From: Henriciella sp.
GTDB lineage: Bacteria; Pseudomonadota; Alphaproteobacteria; Caulobacterales; Hyphomonadaceae
NCBI GenBank assembly: GCA_021776655.1
Contig: JAJFFK010000020.1
Location: 1 to 37,356, forward strand
Direction: 5' to 3'
DNA: 37,356 nucleotides
The notes under the pieces are model-generated. The model saw only the letters and a list, made by a program, of their open reading frames with translations, made no database searches and was not told the DNA's origin. Positions 1 through 8,816 of the stretch are shown here, in pieces (position 1 is the first letter of the stretch; every line of letters begins with the position of its first letter). Both the position numbers and the translations under genes were made by a program.

Positions 1-85
1 AGCCTACGCTGGCATCTGCGGTGAGTTAGGGAAAAACCTCACACTCTCAATCCGACATCTCCAAACTCGGCATATACTCCTGCCC

Positions 86-514
86 ATGGATTTTGCGTTG
101 CAACCCCATCTCTACAGACACGTCCCGGTTCTCTATTGGCCGTGGGTCTTCTGGCAGCTTTGGCGTATCGCGCTTTGGGGCGAGCTGACCGGACGCGATG
201 TGCTGGTCACCGTCGACAGATATGGCCGGGTTCATATCCGCCACGTGAGCGACGACCCGGACGTCTGGACGCCGAGCCTCTATCCGCATTTACACGAACA
301 CTACCTCACCCCCCGCCTTCCCGGCGAATGCCGGACCCAATGGCGGTTGCGGATTGAAGCGGCCTATGCGCCGGGTTTTGGCGTGCAGGCCTGGATTATT
401 ATGCCGAAGGTTTTGGGCGCGACAAACGCCAATTTTGTCATCCCGGACTGTGTGCAAACACATATCCGGGACCCGGTGGTGTGCGAGCCGGGCTCTGGTT
501 TTGCGAAGCGCTAA
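86..514 (+). CDS. Hypothetical protein, 142 aa
   Basis: I do not recognise this protein. It opens with an aromatic, weakly hydrophobic stretch (residues 9-33, rich in W, Y, F and L) that could be a membrane-associated helix. A soluble, His- and Pro-rich part follows, including an HLHEHYL motif near residue 69. No good Shine-Dalgarno sequence precedes the ATG. The last residues (about 134 to the stop) and the TAA itself lie inside the first unit of the structured repeat at 485-716, so the natural C-terminus may have been replaced or extended by the repeat. The base composition resembles neighbouring genes. It may be a lineage-specific protein; function unknown. Confidence 0.5.
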   Translation: MDFALQPHLYRHVPVLYWPWVFWQLWRIALWGELTGRDVLVTVDRYGRVHIRHVSDDPDVWTPSLYPHLHEHYLTPRLPGECRTQWRLRIEAAYAPGFGVQAWIIMPKVLGATNANFVIPDCVQTHIRDPVVCEPGSGFAKR

Positions 515-716
515 GCCCCTTGCGGGGCACGCTTCGCGAAGCGGGTTCCGCGCCTTCGGCGCATGAACCAAGCTCAGGGCTGTTTTCTCCCGCGCTAAGC
601 GCCTTGCGGCGCACGCGGGACAGCAGGTTCCGTATCGGGCTTCGCCCTCACATGAACCAGGCTCAGGGCTGTTTTTCTCCCGCGCTAAGCGCCTGCGGCG
701 CACGCGAGATAAAACC
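485..716. repeat. Three tandem structured repeat units
   Basis: Three related units lie at about 485-564, 565-653 and 654-716. Each has a hairpin around a conserved CGCTAAGC...GCGGSGC core. The first two also carry GGTTCCG followed by a second small hairpin with a TTCG loop; the third lacks it. Units 2 and 3 share GAACCARGCTCAGGGCTG and are offset by 89 bases. Stem sequences differ between units while pairing is kept: core stem GCCCC/GGGGC versus GCGCC/GGCGC, outer stem CGAAGCG/CGCTTCG versus CCCGCG/CGCGGG, second hairpin GCGCC/GGCGC versus GGGC/GCCC. They fill most of the gap before rluE. I see no other function for the 281 bases between the two genes. Confidence 0.8.
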
Positions 717-795
717 CAGACCCAAACCTCCACACATACAAACCTCACCCCCCAACCCGATTGCGCTTCGCCAGCTTCAGCCTTAAGCCCGCGCC

Positions 796-1344
796 ATGAC
801 CAAAATCATTCTGTTCAACAAGCCGTTCAATGTCCTGTCGCAATTTACCGACAAGGGCAGCGAGGGCTCGAGCCGCGAAACGCTGTCGGACTATATCGAT
901 GTGCCGAATGTTTATGCTGCCGGGCGGCTCGACAAGGATAGCGAGGGCCTGCTGGTCCTGACCGATAATGGCAAGCTGCAGCATCAGATCGCCGACCCGC
1001 GCCACCAGAACAGAAAATCCTACTGGGCGCAGGTTGAGGGCGTGCCGAGCGAGGCGGATCTGCAGGCCCTGCGCATTGGCGTACAGTTGAAAGATGGCCG
1101 CACCGCCCCGGCTGAAGCGGACCTGATCGAGGAACCTGAAACCCTGTGGCCGCGCACTCCACCAATTCGAGTGCGCAAAGCCATCCCCGATAGCTGGCTC
1201 AACGTGACCCTCACCGAAGGTCGCAACCGACAGGTACGCCGGATGACCGCCGCCATCGGGTTTCCAACCCTGCGCCTGATCCGGCACACAATTGCCAATT
1301 GGAGCGTTGAGGGGATTGCGAACGGGGCATGGCGAGAGGTATAG
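796..1344 (+). CDS. rluE: 23S rRNA pseudouridine synthase, RluE-like
   Basis: A 182-residue pseudouridine synthase of the RsuA/RluB/E/F family, which isomerises a uridine in rRNA; RluE acts on 23S U2457 in E. coli. The catalytic motif [14 protein letters not shown] spans residues 43-56 with the catalytic aspartate at about 46. The family KPF(N) motif is at residues 9-12 and the C-terminal [10 protein letters not shown] motif near 140-149. There is no N-terminal S4 domain, as in RluE and unlike RsuA, RluB or RluF. It is somewhat shorter than E. coli RluE (217 aa), mostly at the termini. It is convergent with hrpB. The RluE assignment within the family is likely but the target site is inferred. 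Confidence 0.88.
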   Translation: MTKIILFNKPFNVLSQFTDKGSEGSSRETLSDYIDVPNVYAAGRLDKDSEGLLVLTDNGKLQHQIADPRHQNRKSYWAQVEGVPSEADLQALRIGVQLKDGRTAPAEADLIEEPETLWPRTPPIRVRKAIPDSWLNVTLTEGRNRQVRRMTAAIGFPTLRLIRHTIANWSVEGIANGAWREV

Positions 1345-1370
1345 AATGGGTTGTTTGGCGACCCGACTTA

Positions 1371-3809
1371 TCAAGTCCTTCGTGTCAGCCGAGCTTTGGT
1401 CATGCCTTCGTGCGGCTTGGCGTTTACCGGGTCATCTGGCCAATCATGCTTGGGGTAGCGCCCGCGCATATCTTTCGCCATCTCGATATAACCGCCCGCC
1501 CAAAAGCCCGGCAAGTCGCGGGTTGTAGCGACGGGTGTCTTGCCCGGCGATAGCATCTGTACCGTCACTGGAACGCGGCCGTCGGCGAGCATGATATGGC
1601 GCGTGGCTCCATACAGCTCCTGCACCCGGCACTCGATCAGCGGGCTGCGTTCATCCAGCCAGTCAACCCTCGCTTTGCGCCTGGACGGAAGCGCCACACT
1701 GAGCGGCGCAAGCTTGTCCAGATCACGCGGCATCGGCCAAGCCAGGGTCGCTTTCAGCGCCTCAGCCACTTGCGCGTTGGTGGGGCGATTGAACGCTCCA
1801 CCCCCGAGAACGAGACCAAGCCAATCGCCCGCACTGGCCTGTAAATCAGCGACCGAAATCCTCGGCCAATCATCGCCATACACACCGCGCAGGCAGGTCA
1901 GGCGCGCAACAAAAGCCTGCACAGTTTTGTCCAGCCCGGTTGGCGCAAACCCTGCCTCGACAATATGGGTGATGAAGGCGGTGCGCACCGCTGTGCCAGA
2001 TGGTTTCGGCAGTGGCGTCTCGGACAGAATAATCGCGCCGAGCGCTTTGACCCGCCGCGCCTTGAACTGGCCCGAGGCAGCCTCAAACGACGCCTCTTCG
2101 CGGATCTCAAGCGCCGCGCCAGCCAGCGCTGTTTTCTCATCCAGTGCCGCCGCCAGAGTGATCCGCCCGCCCTTGGCTGCGCCGATCAAATCAACCACAA
2201 CAAGCCAATCTGACTTGGCCAGAGGCGAGGCATCATCAACTTGTCCGGCACGCCCGGAGGCCAGCAAATAGGTGTTCGCTCCAGGGCTACGCCGCCGTGC
2301 GATCCGGTCTGGCCAGGCTTTGGCGAGCAGAGCTGCCGGGTTGCCACTTGGCCGCGCATCAGTGCTCCAGCTCGCCGCTTGTCGGCGCAGGGTTTTTGCC
2401 CGCTGATTGCTCTCGTTTGCAAACCGGGCCAAGCGCTCAGCGATGTCTGAACTATTGCCGCCGACCCCGCGTTCACCGGCTAGCGCTGCAATCCGCGCCG
2501 CCAGTGCCGCCTCTCCGGGAGACGCTGCACTGACCACCAAGGCGGCGAGGCGAGGGGGCATGGGCAAGCGCGCCATTGCCTGGCCTTTTGCCGTTAGTGT
2601 TCCATCTGACGCCTGCGCACCGAGTTCCTGCAAGGCCAACTGGGCCGCCTCAATCCGCCCCGCTTGCGGCGTATCAAGCCAGGTCAGGCGCTCTGGCTGG
2701 GTTTCGCCCCATTGCGCCAGGGTCAAGACCAGACCGCTCAAGTCCGCACCGAGGATTTCTGGCTCAGGTGCGGCGGCCAGCCCGCGCGTTTCGGCCTCAT
2801 CCCAAAGCCGGTAGCAGATACCCGGCCCGAGCCGCCCCGCGCGGCCTCGCCTCTGGTCAACATTCGCGCGCGCCGCCCGTATGGTTTGTAATCGGCTGGT
2901 TCCGAACGCCAGATCCACCACTGGAACCCGCGCATAACCGGCGTCCACGACCGTTGTGATGCCAGCAATTGTCAGGGCCGACTCGGCGATATCAGTGGCC
3001 AGAACGACTTTGCGTTTGCTCGCTGGGGCAGCTTTGATCGCAGCATCCTGATCGCCCGGAGACAGAGCACCATACAGCGGCGCAACAATGATATTGTCTG
3101 GCAAGTCGAGCCGTTCTGCCGTGCGCCGTATCTCGCCCGCGCCGGCTAGAAAGGCCAGAATAGAGCCGTCGGTTTCGTGCACCGCCCGCCCGATGGCGCG
3201 CGCGACCTGATCCTCTATCCGGTCTCGGTTGCGGCCAAGATAGCGCGTCTCAACCTTGTATTGCCGCCCATCCGATGTGATCACCGGCGCGTCAATCGTG
3301 GCCGCAACCGACGCTGTATCCAGCGTCGCCGACATCGCCAGAATATGCAGGTCATCGCGCAAGGCCCCCTGCACCTCCAAGGCCAGCGCCAGTCCGAGAT
3401 CGGCGTTCAAGCCGCGCTCATGTATCTCGTCGAAGATCACCGCGCTGATGCCATTCAGTTCGGGGTCGCTGAGCAGTTTGCGGATGAACAGGCCGTCCGT
3501 GATCACTTCCACGCGGGTCGGTTGCGAGACCCGTCTGTCGATCCGGGTCGATAGGCCGATCGTCTGGCCAACCTTTTGACCGACCGTGTTGGCCATGCGC
3601 TCTGCCGCCATGCGCGCCGCAATCCGGCGGGGCTCCAGCACCAGTATTTTACCCGCAAGTCCATCAATCCCATCAACCAGGCCCGCCAGTGCCAGCGGCA
3701 CACGCGTCGTCTTGCCCGCCCCCGGCGGCGCACCCAGAACCAATCGCTGGCGCGCGATCAAAGTCGCACAGATCTCAGGCAAGAGCGGGTCAATCGGAAG
3801 CTGGCTCAT
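1371..3809 (-). CDS. hrpB: ATP-dependent helicase HrpB
   Basis: A DEAH-box helicase of the HrpB family, 812 residues from the ATG at 3809 (E. coli HrpB has 809). Visible in order: Walker A GAPPGAGKTT, the DEIH box (IFDEIHERGL), MSATLD (motif III), LATDIAESALTIAG (motif V), and QRRGRAGR (motif VI), followed by the winged-helix/ratchet region and the HrpB-specific C-terminal domain. The biological role is poorly defined; HrpB is thought to act on RNA or RNPs. An in-frame ATG at 3821 and a TTG at 3845 are alternative starts; none has a convincing ribosome binding site, and 3809 (protein starting MSQLPID) best fits family length. It is divergent from the GT2 gene, about 90 bases away. Confidence 0.93.
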   Translation of the reverse strand: MSQLPIDPLLPEICATLIARQRLVLGAPPGAGKTTRVPLALAGLVDGIDGLAGKILVLEPRRIAARMAAERMANTVGQKVGQTIGLSTRIDRRVSQPTRVEVITDGLFIRKLLSDPELNGISAVIFDEIHERGLNADLGLALALEVQGALRDDLHILAMSATLDTASVAATIDAPVITSDGRQYKVETRYLGRNRDRIEDQVARAIGRAVHETDGSILAFLAGAGEIRRTAERLDLPDNIIVAPLYGALSPGDQDAAIKAAPASKRKVVLATDIAESALTIAGITTVVDAGYARVPVVDLAFGTSRLQTIRAARANVDQRRGRAGRLGPGICYRLWDEAETRGLAAAPEPEILGADLSGLVLTLAQWGETQPERLTWLDTPQAGRIEAAQLALQELGAQASDGTLTAKGQAMARLPMPPRLAALVVSAASPGEAALAARIAALAGERGVGGNSSDIAERLARFANESNQRAKTLRRQAASWSTDARPSGNPAALLAKAWPDRIARRRSPGANTYLLASGRAGQVDDASPLAKSDWLVVVDLIGAAKGGRITLAAALDEKTALAGAALEIREEASFEAASGQFKARRVKALGAIILSETPLPKPSGTAVRTAFITHIVEAGFAPTGLDKTVQAFVARLTCLRGVYGDDWPRISVADLQASAGDWLGLVLGGGAFNRPTNAQVAEALKATLAWPMPRDLDKLAPLSVALPSRRKARVDWLDERSPLIECRVQELYGATRHIMLADGRVPVTVQMLSPGKTPVATTRDLPGFWAGGYIEMAKDMRGRYPKHDWPDDPVNAKPHEGMTKARLTRRT

Positions 3810-3899
3810 AAAAACAGTCATGGAATCAGCCGCGCGGTTTCGCAATCCTGCATTTTCCCGTACAGCGAGATAATATCCTCGCTTTGGAGTGCGTGTCCC

Positions 3900-4631
3900 G
3901 TGATTGATCGCCCTGAATTCTCAATAATTGTACCTGTCCACAATGAGGCCGGAAACGTTGCCCCGCTGATCGGCGAGATTGCAGATAGCCTCAAGGGTCG
4001 CGCTTTTGAAATGATCTTTGTTGATGATGCATCAAGCGATGACACACGTGCCGTCCTGGCCGGATTAAAACCCAAATATCCGCAATTGCGCGTCCTCAGT
4101 CATCGCAAGAATGCCGGCCAGTCCCGGGCGATAAGGAGCGGCATACAGGCCGCGCGCGCACCAATTGTCGGCACGCTTGATGGCGATGGCCAGAATGATC
4201 CCGCCGACTTGCCAGCCCTGTATCGCAGCTTGACCCGCGCCGATGCACCAGAACGCCTGAACATGGTGATGGGACGACGCGGCAGCCGCAAAGACAGCGC
4301 CTGGAAGCGGTTTGGCAGCACATTCGCCAATGCGGTCCGTCGGCGCTTGCTACGCGACGAATGCGACGATAGCGGCTGCGGGATCAAGGCGATGCGGCGC
4401 GAGGCGTATCTCTCGCTACCCTATTTCGATCACATGCACCGCTACATGCCGTCGCTGATGAGGGCCGAAGGCCACGGCATTGAATTTCTTGAGGTCAATC
4501 ATCGGGCCCGAGGATCTGGCGTCTCAAACTATACCAATTTTGGCCGCTTATGGGCGGCGCTGGCTGATTTGCGCGGTGTGATGTGGCTGATCCGGCGTCG
4601 GCGTGATCCGCAAGCCGCCGACGAAGTTTAA
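3900..4631 (+). CDS. GT2 glycosyltransferase, DPM1-like
   Basis: A family 2 glycosyltransferase of the dolichol/polyprenyl-phosphate mannose synthase type, 243 residues. The GT-A signatures are clear: FSIIVPVHNEAGN at the N-terminus, VDDASSDDT (residues 41-49) and the metal-binding DGDGQNDP (94-101), then a D/GCGIK acceptor-region motif. No C-terminal membrane helices are visible, so it is the short soluble DPM1-like form. Such enzymes move a sugar from a nucleotide donor to undecaprenyl phosphate at the inner membrane. The reading frame is open far upstream, antisense to hrpB; the GTG at 3900 with GGAG ten bases before it is the sensible start. The last four bases overlap the convergent ATPase gene, the two stop codons sharing bases. 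Confidence 0.85.
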   Translation: MIDRPEFSIIVPVHNEAGNVAPLIGEIADSLKGRAFEMIFVDDASSDDTRAVLAGLKPKYPQLRVLSHRKNAGQSRAIRSGIQAARAPIVGTLDGDGQNDPADLPALYRSLTRADAPERLNMVMGRRGSRKDSAWKRFGSTFANAVRRRLLRDECDDSGCGIKAMRREAYLSLPYFDHMHRYMPSLMRAEGHGIEFLEVNHRARGSGVSNYTNFGRLWAALADLRGVMWLIRRRRDPQAADEV

Positions 4632-5146
4632 GCGCCAATTCGGTCTAGGATAAAATCTGCCCGCGCCTGCGGCGAGACGAACGGCACCGGAATGAGTGAA
4701 TAACCAGCTCCGCAATAGGCGGTATGGATCAGTTCGCCAAACGCTTTAGCGCCGGCAAAATCCAGTCTGCGTTCCTTATCCTGAATATAAATTTCTTGCC
4801 AAGGCGGGAACCAGAAAACATCCCTGGCATAATTTCGCACCGACATGGCTTGGCGCACTGGGTCCGGCGGCAAACCATAATGAGCGCAGAAGGCGAGCAG
4901 ATCCGGCAGGCCGCGATCAAACACGGTCAGCCCAGATGCAGAATCATAATCGGCCTTGGCCATGTCGAGCATCAGAGCCACGAACTGCGCCCGGTCCTGA
5001 TCGCCTGTTCCGGTTCCACCCACGCCGCGTTGCTGTGCCAAGACCCGCCGCGCAGGCTCGTTAATGATCGTAACCGCTTCACCAAGCGCTCTTAGTGTTG
5101 CTGTTTTGCCAGCGCCAGGCGGTCCGGCAAGAACATGCAATAGCAT
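4628..5146 (-). CDS. AAA_28-type P-loop ATPase/kinase
   Basis: A 172-residue P-loop NTPase. Walker A GPPGAGKT sits at residues 8-15, right at the N-terminus, as in the AAA_28 (NadR/Ttd14-like) group of predicted ATPases or kinases. INEPARR (near 29) and VFDRGLPDLL (near 74) are typical of this group; the latter resembles the DR-containing substrate motif of nucleoside-kinase-like proteins. No substrate can be assigned. It overlaps the 3' end of the convergent glycosyltransferase gene by four bases, so the two transcripts share a tail. Confidence 0.75.
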   Translation of the reverse strand: MLLHVLAGPPGAGKTATLRALGEAVTIINEPARRVLAQQRGVGGTGTGDQDRAQFVALMLDMAKADYDSASGLTVFDRGLPDLLAFCAHYGLPPDPVRQAMSVRNYARDVFWFPPWQEIYIQDKERRLDFAGAKAFGELIHTAYCGAGYSLIPVPFVSPQARADFILDRIGA

Positions 5147-5269
5147 CGGCTTTGGTCTCCATTTGCCTTGCTGCGCCTAATCCGTGCGGGCGAGATAAAG
5201 GTATTTGTCACAGCGGATATCTTTGCTTATTGCGCAGATACGGTTAACTGAAGCAGATAAGAGGTTGGC

Positions 5270-5851
5270 GTGTCGATCCTGTTCCCGGCTGCTGCGGCGG
5301 CTCACCTCGAAGACAAACAGCGGCGCAAGTCCGACAATAATGGGCGCAGCCCGCAGAAAAGGTCAAGATCAATGCGACTACTCCTCAGCGCCTTTCCACT
5401 GTTTATCATCCCGGTTGGCATCTATGCGATGATCGCCCTGGCCACTGGCGGCGACCCTGCCCCGGTTATGTCGGGAACTCAGGAGCTCACCTCAATCGGC
5501 TCGCCGATGATGGGCATCCTCAGTCAGAAATTCTTCTCTGTGCCGATGATCGCTGGCAATGTCGAATGGGTGATGACCAAGGGTGACGCCCTGTTATTGC
5601 TCTCCATCGCGGTTCTGTTCATGGAAATCCTGAAATCAACCAGCACCGGCACCGCAACGATCATGAACCACGCGTTCTCGATGCTGCTCTTCATTCTCTG
5701 CCTGATGCTGTTCCTGCTTCACGCGAATTTCGCCACCTCGGTTTTCTTTATCATTACGGTAATGGCCCTGCTCGACGTGCTTGCCGGGGTTGTCGTCACG
5801 ATTGTTTCTGCACGCCGCGACTTCGGCGTCAGCGAGGGCTTTGGCGGCTAG
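5270..5851 (+). CDS. Small inner-membrane protein, function unknown
   Basis: A protein of 193 residues with about four predicted membrane helices: roughly residues 36-60, 100-118, 128-150 and 152-178. A short basic/polar N-terminus precedes them. The GTG at 5270 has a good upstream AAGAGG. The internal ATG at 5372 (protein starting MRLLLSAF, 159 aa) is also possible, has a purine-rich AAAAGG upstream and would begin directly with the first membrane helix. The layout is that of a conserved alphaproteobacterial membrane protein of unknown role. I see no catalytic motif. It stands alone, followed by the symporter gene about 110 bases on. Confidence 0.7.
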   Translation: MSILFPAAAAAHLEDKQRRKSDNNGRSPQKRSRSMRLLLSAFPLFIIPVGIYAMIALATGGDPAPVMSGTQELTSIGSPMMGILSQKFFSVPMIAGNVEWVMTKGDALLLLSIAVLFMEILKSTSTGTATIMNHAFSMLLFILCLMLFLLHANFATSVFFIITVMALLDVLAGVVVTIVSARRDFGVSEGFGG

Positions 5852-5964
5852 AGCGCGGCGAATAGGTCACGCCCCTGCAATTTTTACCATAGGCAAGCTT
5901 CACAGCGCCCGTTTCTGTTCTAGGGTCTACGTAAAGCTAAAAAGCAACATGCCGGGGAGGCATT

Positions 5965-7812
5965 ATGGAAAACGCTGTCACACTGATTGAAACAATCAGC
6001 GGATTCATTTGGGGCGGCACTTGGGGCGATACCCGCCTGCTGCCTGTCGGACCCTTGGCAATCGTTCTGTTGGGCGTTGGCTTGTATATGATGATCAGGC
6101 TTGGTGGGCGACCACTCTTACGATTCTTCCCGGCATTAAAAGAGGTCTGGGATGGCCGTAAGGCCCAAAGTGATGATGGTGCAATTACGCCATGGCAGGC
6201 TCTCTCCACTGCGCTCTCCGGACAGGTTGGCACTGGAAACCTGGCTGGTGTTGCCACTGCAATTACACTGGGCGGTCCAGGGGCTATTTTCTGGATGTGG
6301 ATCGTCGCGCTATTTGGTATGGCGCTGGCTTTCTCAGAAACCTCACTGGCACTGAAATACCGCGAAACGGACGAATATGGTCGCATCAATGGCGGGCCGA
6401 TGTATTATATCAAGAACGGCCTTGGCAAGAATTGGAAATGGCTGGCGGTCATTTTCTGCATCGGCACGCTGTTCTCAGCGATAGCAACCGGGTCAATGAT
6501 CCAGGCTAACTCGATCACCGAAGCGGCGCTTGAGGTTGGCAGCTCGCAATTCGGCATTGCCATTCCTGGATGGTCAGTCGGGGTAATTCTCGCCGGATTG
6601 GTCTTTGCTGTGATCATTGGCGGGATCAAATCAATCGGCAGCGTTGCGGGTAAAATTGTACCCGTCATGGCCGTGGTCTACGTCCTGATCGCACTGGTTG
6701 TATTGATCATCAATGCTCCGAAAGTACCGGGTGCCTTCATGGAGATTATCGGGTCGGCCTTTGGTTGGCGAGAAGTCTTCGGTGGCGCGGCAGGTTATGG
6801 AGTCCTCGCTGCGGTTCGCGCCGGGATTGCGCGCGGTCTGTTCTCTAACGAAGCGGGCCAAGGCTCAGCTCCAATTGCTCATGCTGCGGCGCAAACCAAG
6901 AACCCAGTCATGCAGGGTGAAATTGCGATGATTGGCGTCTTCATTGATACAATTGTGATCTGTACGATGACGGCTCTGGTGATCCTGACAGTGACGGGAG
7001 ACTTTCAAAAGAGCCCATCTCTGATGGCGGCAAACTACTGTGATGACCAAGGTATTGAGCGCCCATTGAACCCAGACAAAGTCGGTGACCGCTATAGCGT
7101 GTCCGACATGATCCCTTCTGCATACGAAGACAAGCGCGATGAAAAAATCGCCAAGCAAGGCCAACTCGCGCAGTCTTACCTTGCCAGCTGCCGCGCTGAA
7201 AGTGTCACGTTTGACGGCATGTTTGAATGGTCTGACAATGCCCGGACAGCGATGCGAGAGGGCAGCAAAGCCTTCAAAGCCAGTGGCGTGGAAGGCACGT
7301 TCAATGTTCTCACAATTCCTATCGCTGCGGCAGAAGAAGAAGCCTTCTTCCAGGCCGCTTTGGCAGGCGCAACTGATGGCACTGTTTCACTGAAAGTAGA
7401 TCACGCTTGGAAGACAGATGCCAACTCAGCCGCAATCACCACGCGCGCCTATGGCGCAGCCTTCCCTGGCGGCGAATGGGTTGTTCCGATCGCACTCTTC
7501 TTCTTCGCCTTCACGACGATTGTCGGCTGGTCCTATTATGGCGAGCAGGCTTTGACTTATCTGGTCGGGGAATGGGCGACGCACCCGTTTCGATATGTCT
7601 GGGTTCTGGTTGTATTCGGAGGTGCGATTGTGACCAATACAGATGCGCTCTGGTTACTCGGCGACATTGCCAATGCCTCAATGGCATTTCCAAACCTGAT
7701 TGCAATCTTGGCCCTCTCGGGCGTGGTGATCGCCATGCATCGCAGTAATGGCGAAGATGAAGACAGCCATCCTGTCATCGACAAATCAAAACCTGAACCG
7801 CCACCGGAATAA
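5965..7812 (+). CDS. AGCS family alanine/glycine:Na+ symporter with long extra loop
   Basis: A 615-residue symporter of the alanine/glycine:cation family (LeuT fold, inner membrane). Family signatures are plain: TALSGQVGTGNLAGVATAI (residues 82-100), the GGPMYY motif (143-148), GLFSNEAGQGSAP (291-303) and FAFTTIVGWSYYGEQ (514-528). Usual family length is about 450-550. The excess is a hydrophilic insertion at about residues 346-490, between the helix ending ALVILTVTG and the helix starting GEWVVPIAL. By the positive-inside rule this loop is outside the cytoplasm. It has two cysteines (359, 409) that could form a disulfide. GGAGG lies shortly upstream of the ATG. The substrate is probably alanine or glycine; this is inferred from the family. 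Confidence 0.92.
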   Translation: MENAVTLIETISGFIWGGTWGDTRLLPVGPLAIVLLGVGLYMMIRLGGRPLLRFFPALKEVWDGRKAQSDDGAITPWQALSTALSGQVGTGNLAGVATAITLGGPGAIFWMWIVALFGMALAFSETSLALKYRETDEYGRINGGPMYYIKNGLGKNWKWLAVIFCIGTLFSAIATGSMIQANSITEAALEVGSSQFGIAIPGWSVGVILAGLVFAVIIGGIKSIGSVAGKIVPVMAVVYVLIALVVLIINAPKVPGAFMEIIGSAFGWREVFGGAAGYGVLAAVRAGIARGLFSNEAGQGSAPIAHAAAQTKNPVMQGEIAMIGVFIDTIVICTMTALVILTVTGDFQKSPSLMAANYCDDQGIERPLNPDKVGDRYSVSDMIPSAYEDKRDEKIAKQGQLAQSYLASCRAESVTFDGMFEWSDNARTAMREGSKAFKASGVEGTFNVLTIPIAAAEEEAFFQAALAGATDGTVSLKVDHAWKTDANSAAITTRAYGAAFPGGEWVVPIALFFFAFTTIVGWSYYGEQALTYLVGEWATHPFRYVWVLVVFGGAIVTNTDALWLLGDIANASMAFPNLIAILALSGVVIAMHRSNGEDEDSHPVIDKSKPEPPPE

Positions 7813-7839
7813 GCGCAAGTTCAAACTCAAACCCAAACC

Positions 7840-7867
7840 GGCGCCCCTCATTCGGGCGCCCGTTTTT
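7840..7867 (+). terminator. Rho-independent terminator after symporter gene
   Basis: A GC-rich perfect stem (GGCGCCC / GGGCGCC, loop CTCATTC) at 7840-7860 is followed by CGTTTTT. It lies 27 bases after the symporter stop and before xerD, so it should end the symporter transcript. Confidence 0.85.
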
Positions 7868-7902
7868 GCTTGGCGTTAACCCAGCCGGTTTAGGCTCACG
7901 GC

Positions 7903-8814
7903 ATGTCAGATCGTGTCCGTATTGAAGCCTTCCTGGAAATGATGTCCGTCGAGCGTGGGGCCTCGGTGCATACGCTGGACGCCTATGGCCGCGATCTTCT
8001 CGATGCCTCGGCCTATCTTAGTGGTGGCCTGAGGACAGCGGCACCCGGCGCGCTCTCCGACTGGCTACAATCACTGGCACGCGAAGGCTTTGCCGCATCG
8101 ACGCAAGCGCGCAAACTATCGTCTTTGAAGCGGTTCTTTCGGTTTCTGTTCGAAGAGGGTGACCGCAAGGATGACCCGACCTCGCGGCTCGAAGGCCCGA
8201 AAATCAACCGCGAAGCCCCGGATGTTTTGACGCGTCAGGACGTGGCGGCATTGATCGCGGCCTGCGGCGATGATGTTCGCCTGACTTGCTTGGTTGAACT
8301 GCTTTATGGCGCAGGCTTGCGGGTCAGCGAACTGGTCAGCCTGACCATGGGCACCCTGCCGCGCAAGCGCCTTGGCCGCTGGGATACGCGCGAGATCATC
8401 ATTCGCGGTAAAGGCGGCAAGGAGCGCCTCTGCCCGCTCGGTGCACCGGCGCTCTTATCGCTAACCAATTGGCTCAAGCAGCGCGAAGACAGCCTGCCCG
8501 AGAAGTCGCTTGCCAGAGGTCGGGCCGAAGCCTTCGTGTTCCCATCGCGTGGCAAATCCGGGCACCTGACCCGCCGCTGCCTGGCGCAGATGCTGGACAC
8601 GTTAGCGCTCAAATCTGGCCTCGATCCGGCCCGCGTCCACCCGCATGCCCTGCGCCATGCCTATGCGACCCACCTGCTACAAGGCGGCGCAGACCTGCGC
8701 AGTGTCCAGACCCTGCTCGGCCATGCCGATATTTCGACGACGCAAATCTACACCCATGTGCTGACCGATGAGCTCGCCGAGCTGCTCGAAACAACCCATC
8801 CGCTCGCCAATTAG
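7903..8814 (+). CDS. xerD: Tyrosine recombinase XerD
   Basis: A 303-residue tyrosine recombinase, the usual length for XerC/XerD, which resolve chromosome dimers at dif with FtsK. An N-terminal SAM-like core-binding domain (residues 1-95) precedes the catalytic domain. Catalytic residues are all visible: Arg140 in AGLRVSEL, the lysine of GKGGKERL, His248 and Arg251 in HPHALRH, His274 in LLGHADIS, and nucleophile Tyr283 in TQIYTHV. The sequence resembles XerD more than XerC (ALRHAYATHLLQGGADLRSVQ). There is no attachment site, excisionase or phage gene nearby, so it is the housekeeping enzyme rather than an integrase. It ends two bases from the convergent lipoprotein gene. Confidence 0.9.
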   Translation: MSDRVRIEAFLEMMSVERGASVHTLDAYGRDLLDASAYLSGGLRTAAPGALSDWLQSLAREGFAASTQARKLSSLKRFFRFLFEEGDRKDDPTSRLEGPKINREAPDVLTRQDVAALIAACGDDVRLTCLVELLYGAGLRVSELVSLTMGTLPRKRLGRWDTREIIIRGKGGKERLCPLGAPALLSLTNWLKQREDSLPEKSLARGRAEAFVFPSRGKSGHLTRRCLAQMLDTLALKSGLDPARVHPHALRHAYATHLLQGGADLRSVQTLLGHADISTTQIYTHVLTDELAELLETTHPLAN

Positions 8815-8816
8815 AC

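Noticed and set aside
485-716. CRISPR array
   Set aside because: Three imperfect units with covarying stems and no unique spacers of constant length, and no cas genes nearby.
3576-3899. N-terminal extension of the GT2 glycosyltransferase
   Set aside because: It overlaps hrpB on the other strand and has no domain; the GTG at 3900 with GGAG upstream begins the conserved fold.
7903-8814. Phage or island integrase
   Set aside because: Length, motifs and context match housekeeping XerD, with no attachment site, tRNA or phage genes around it.
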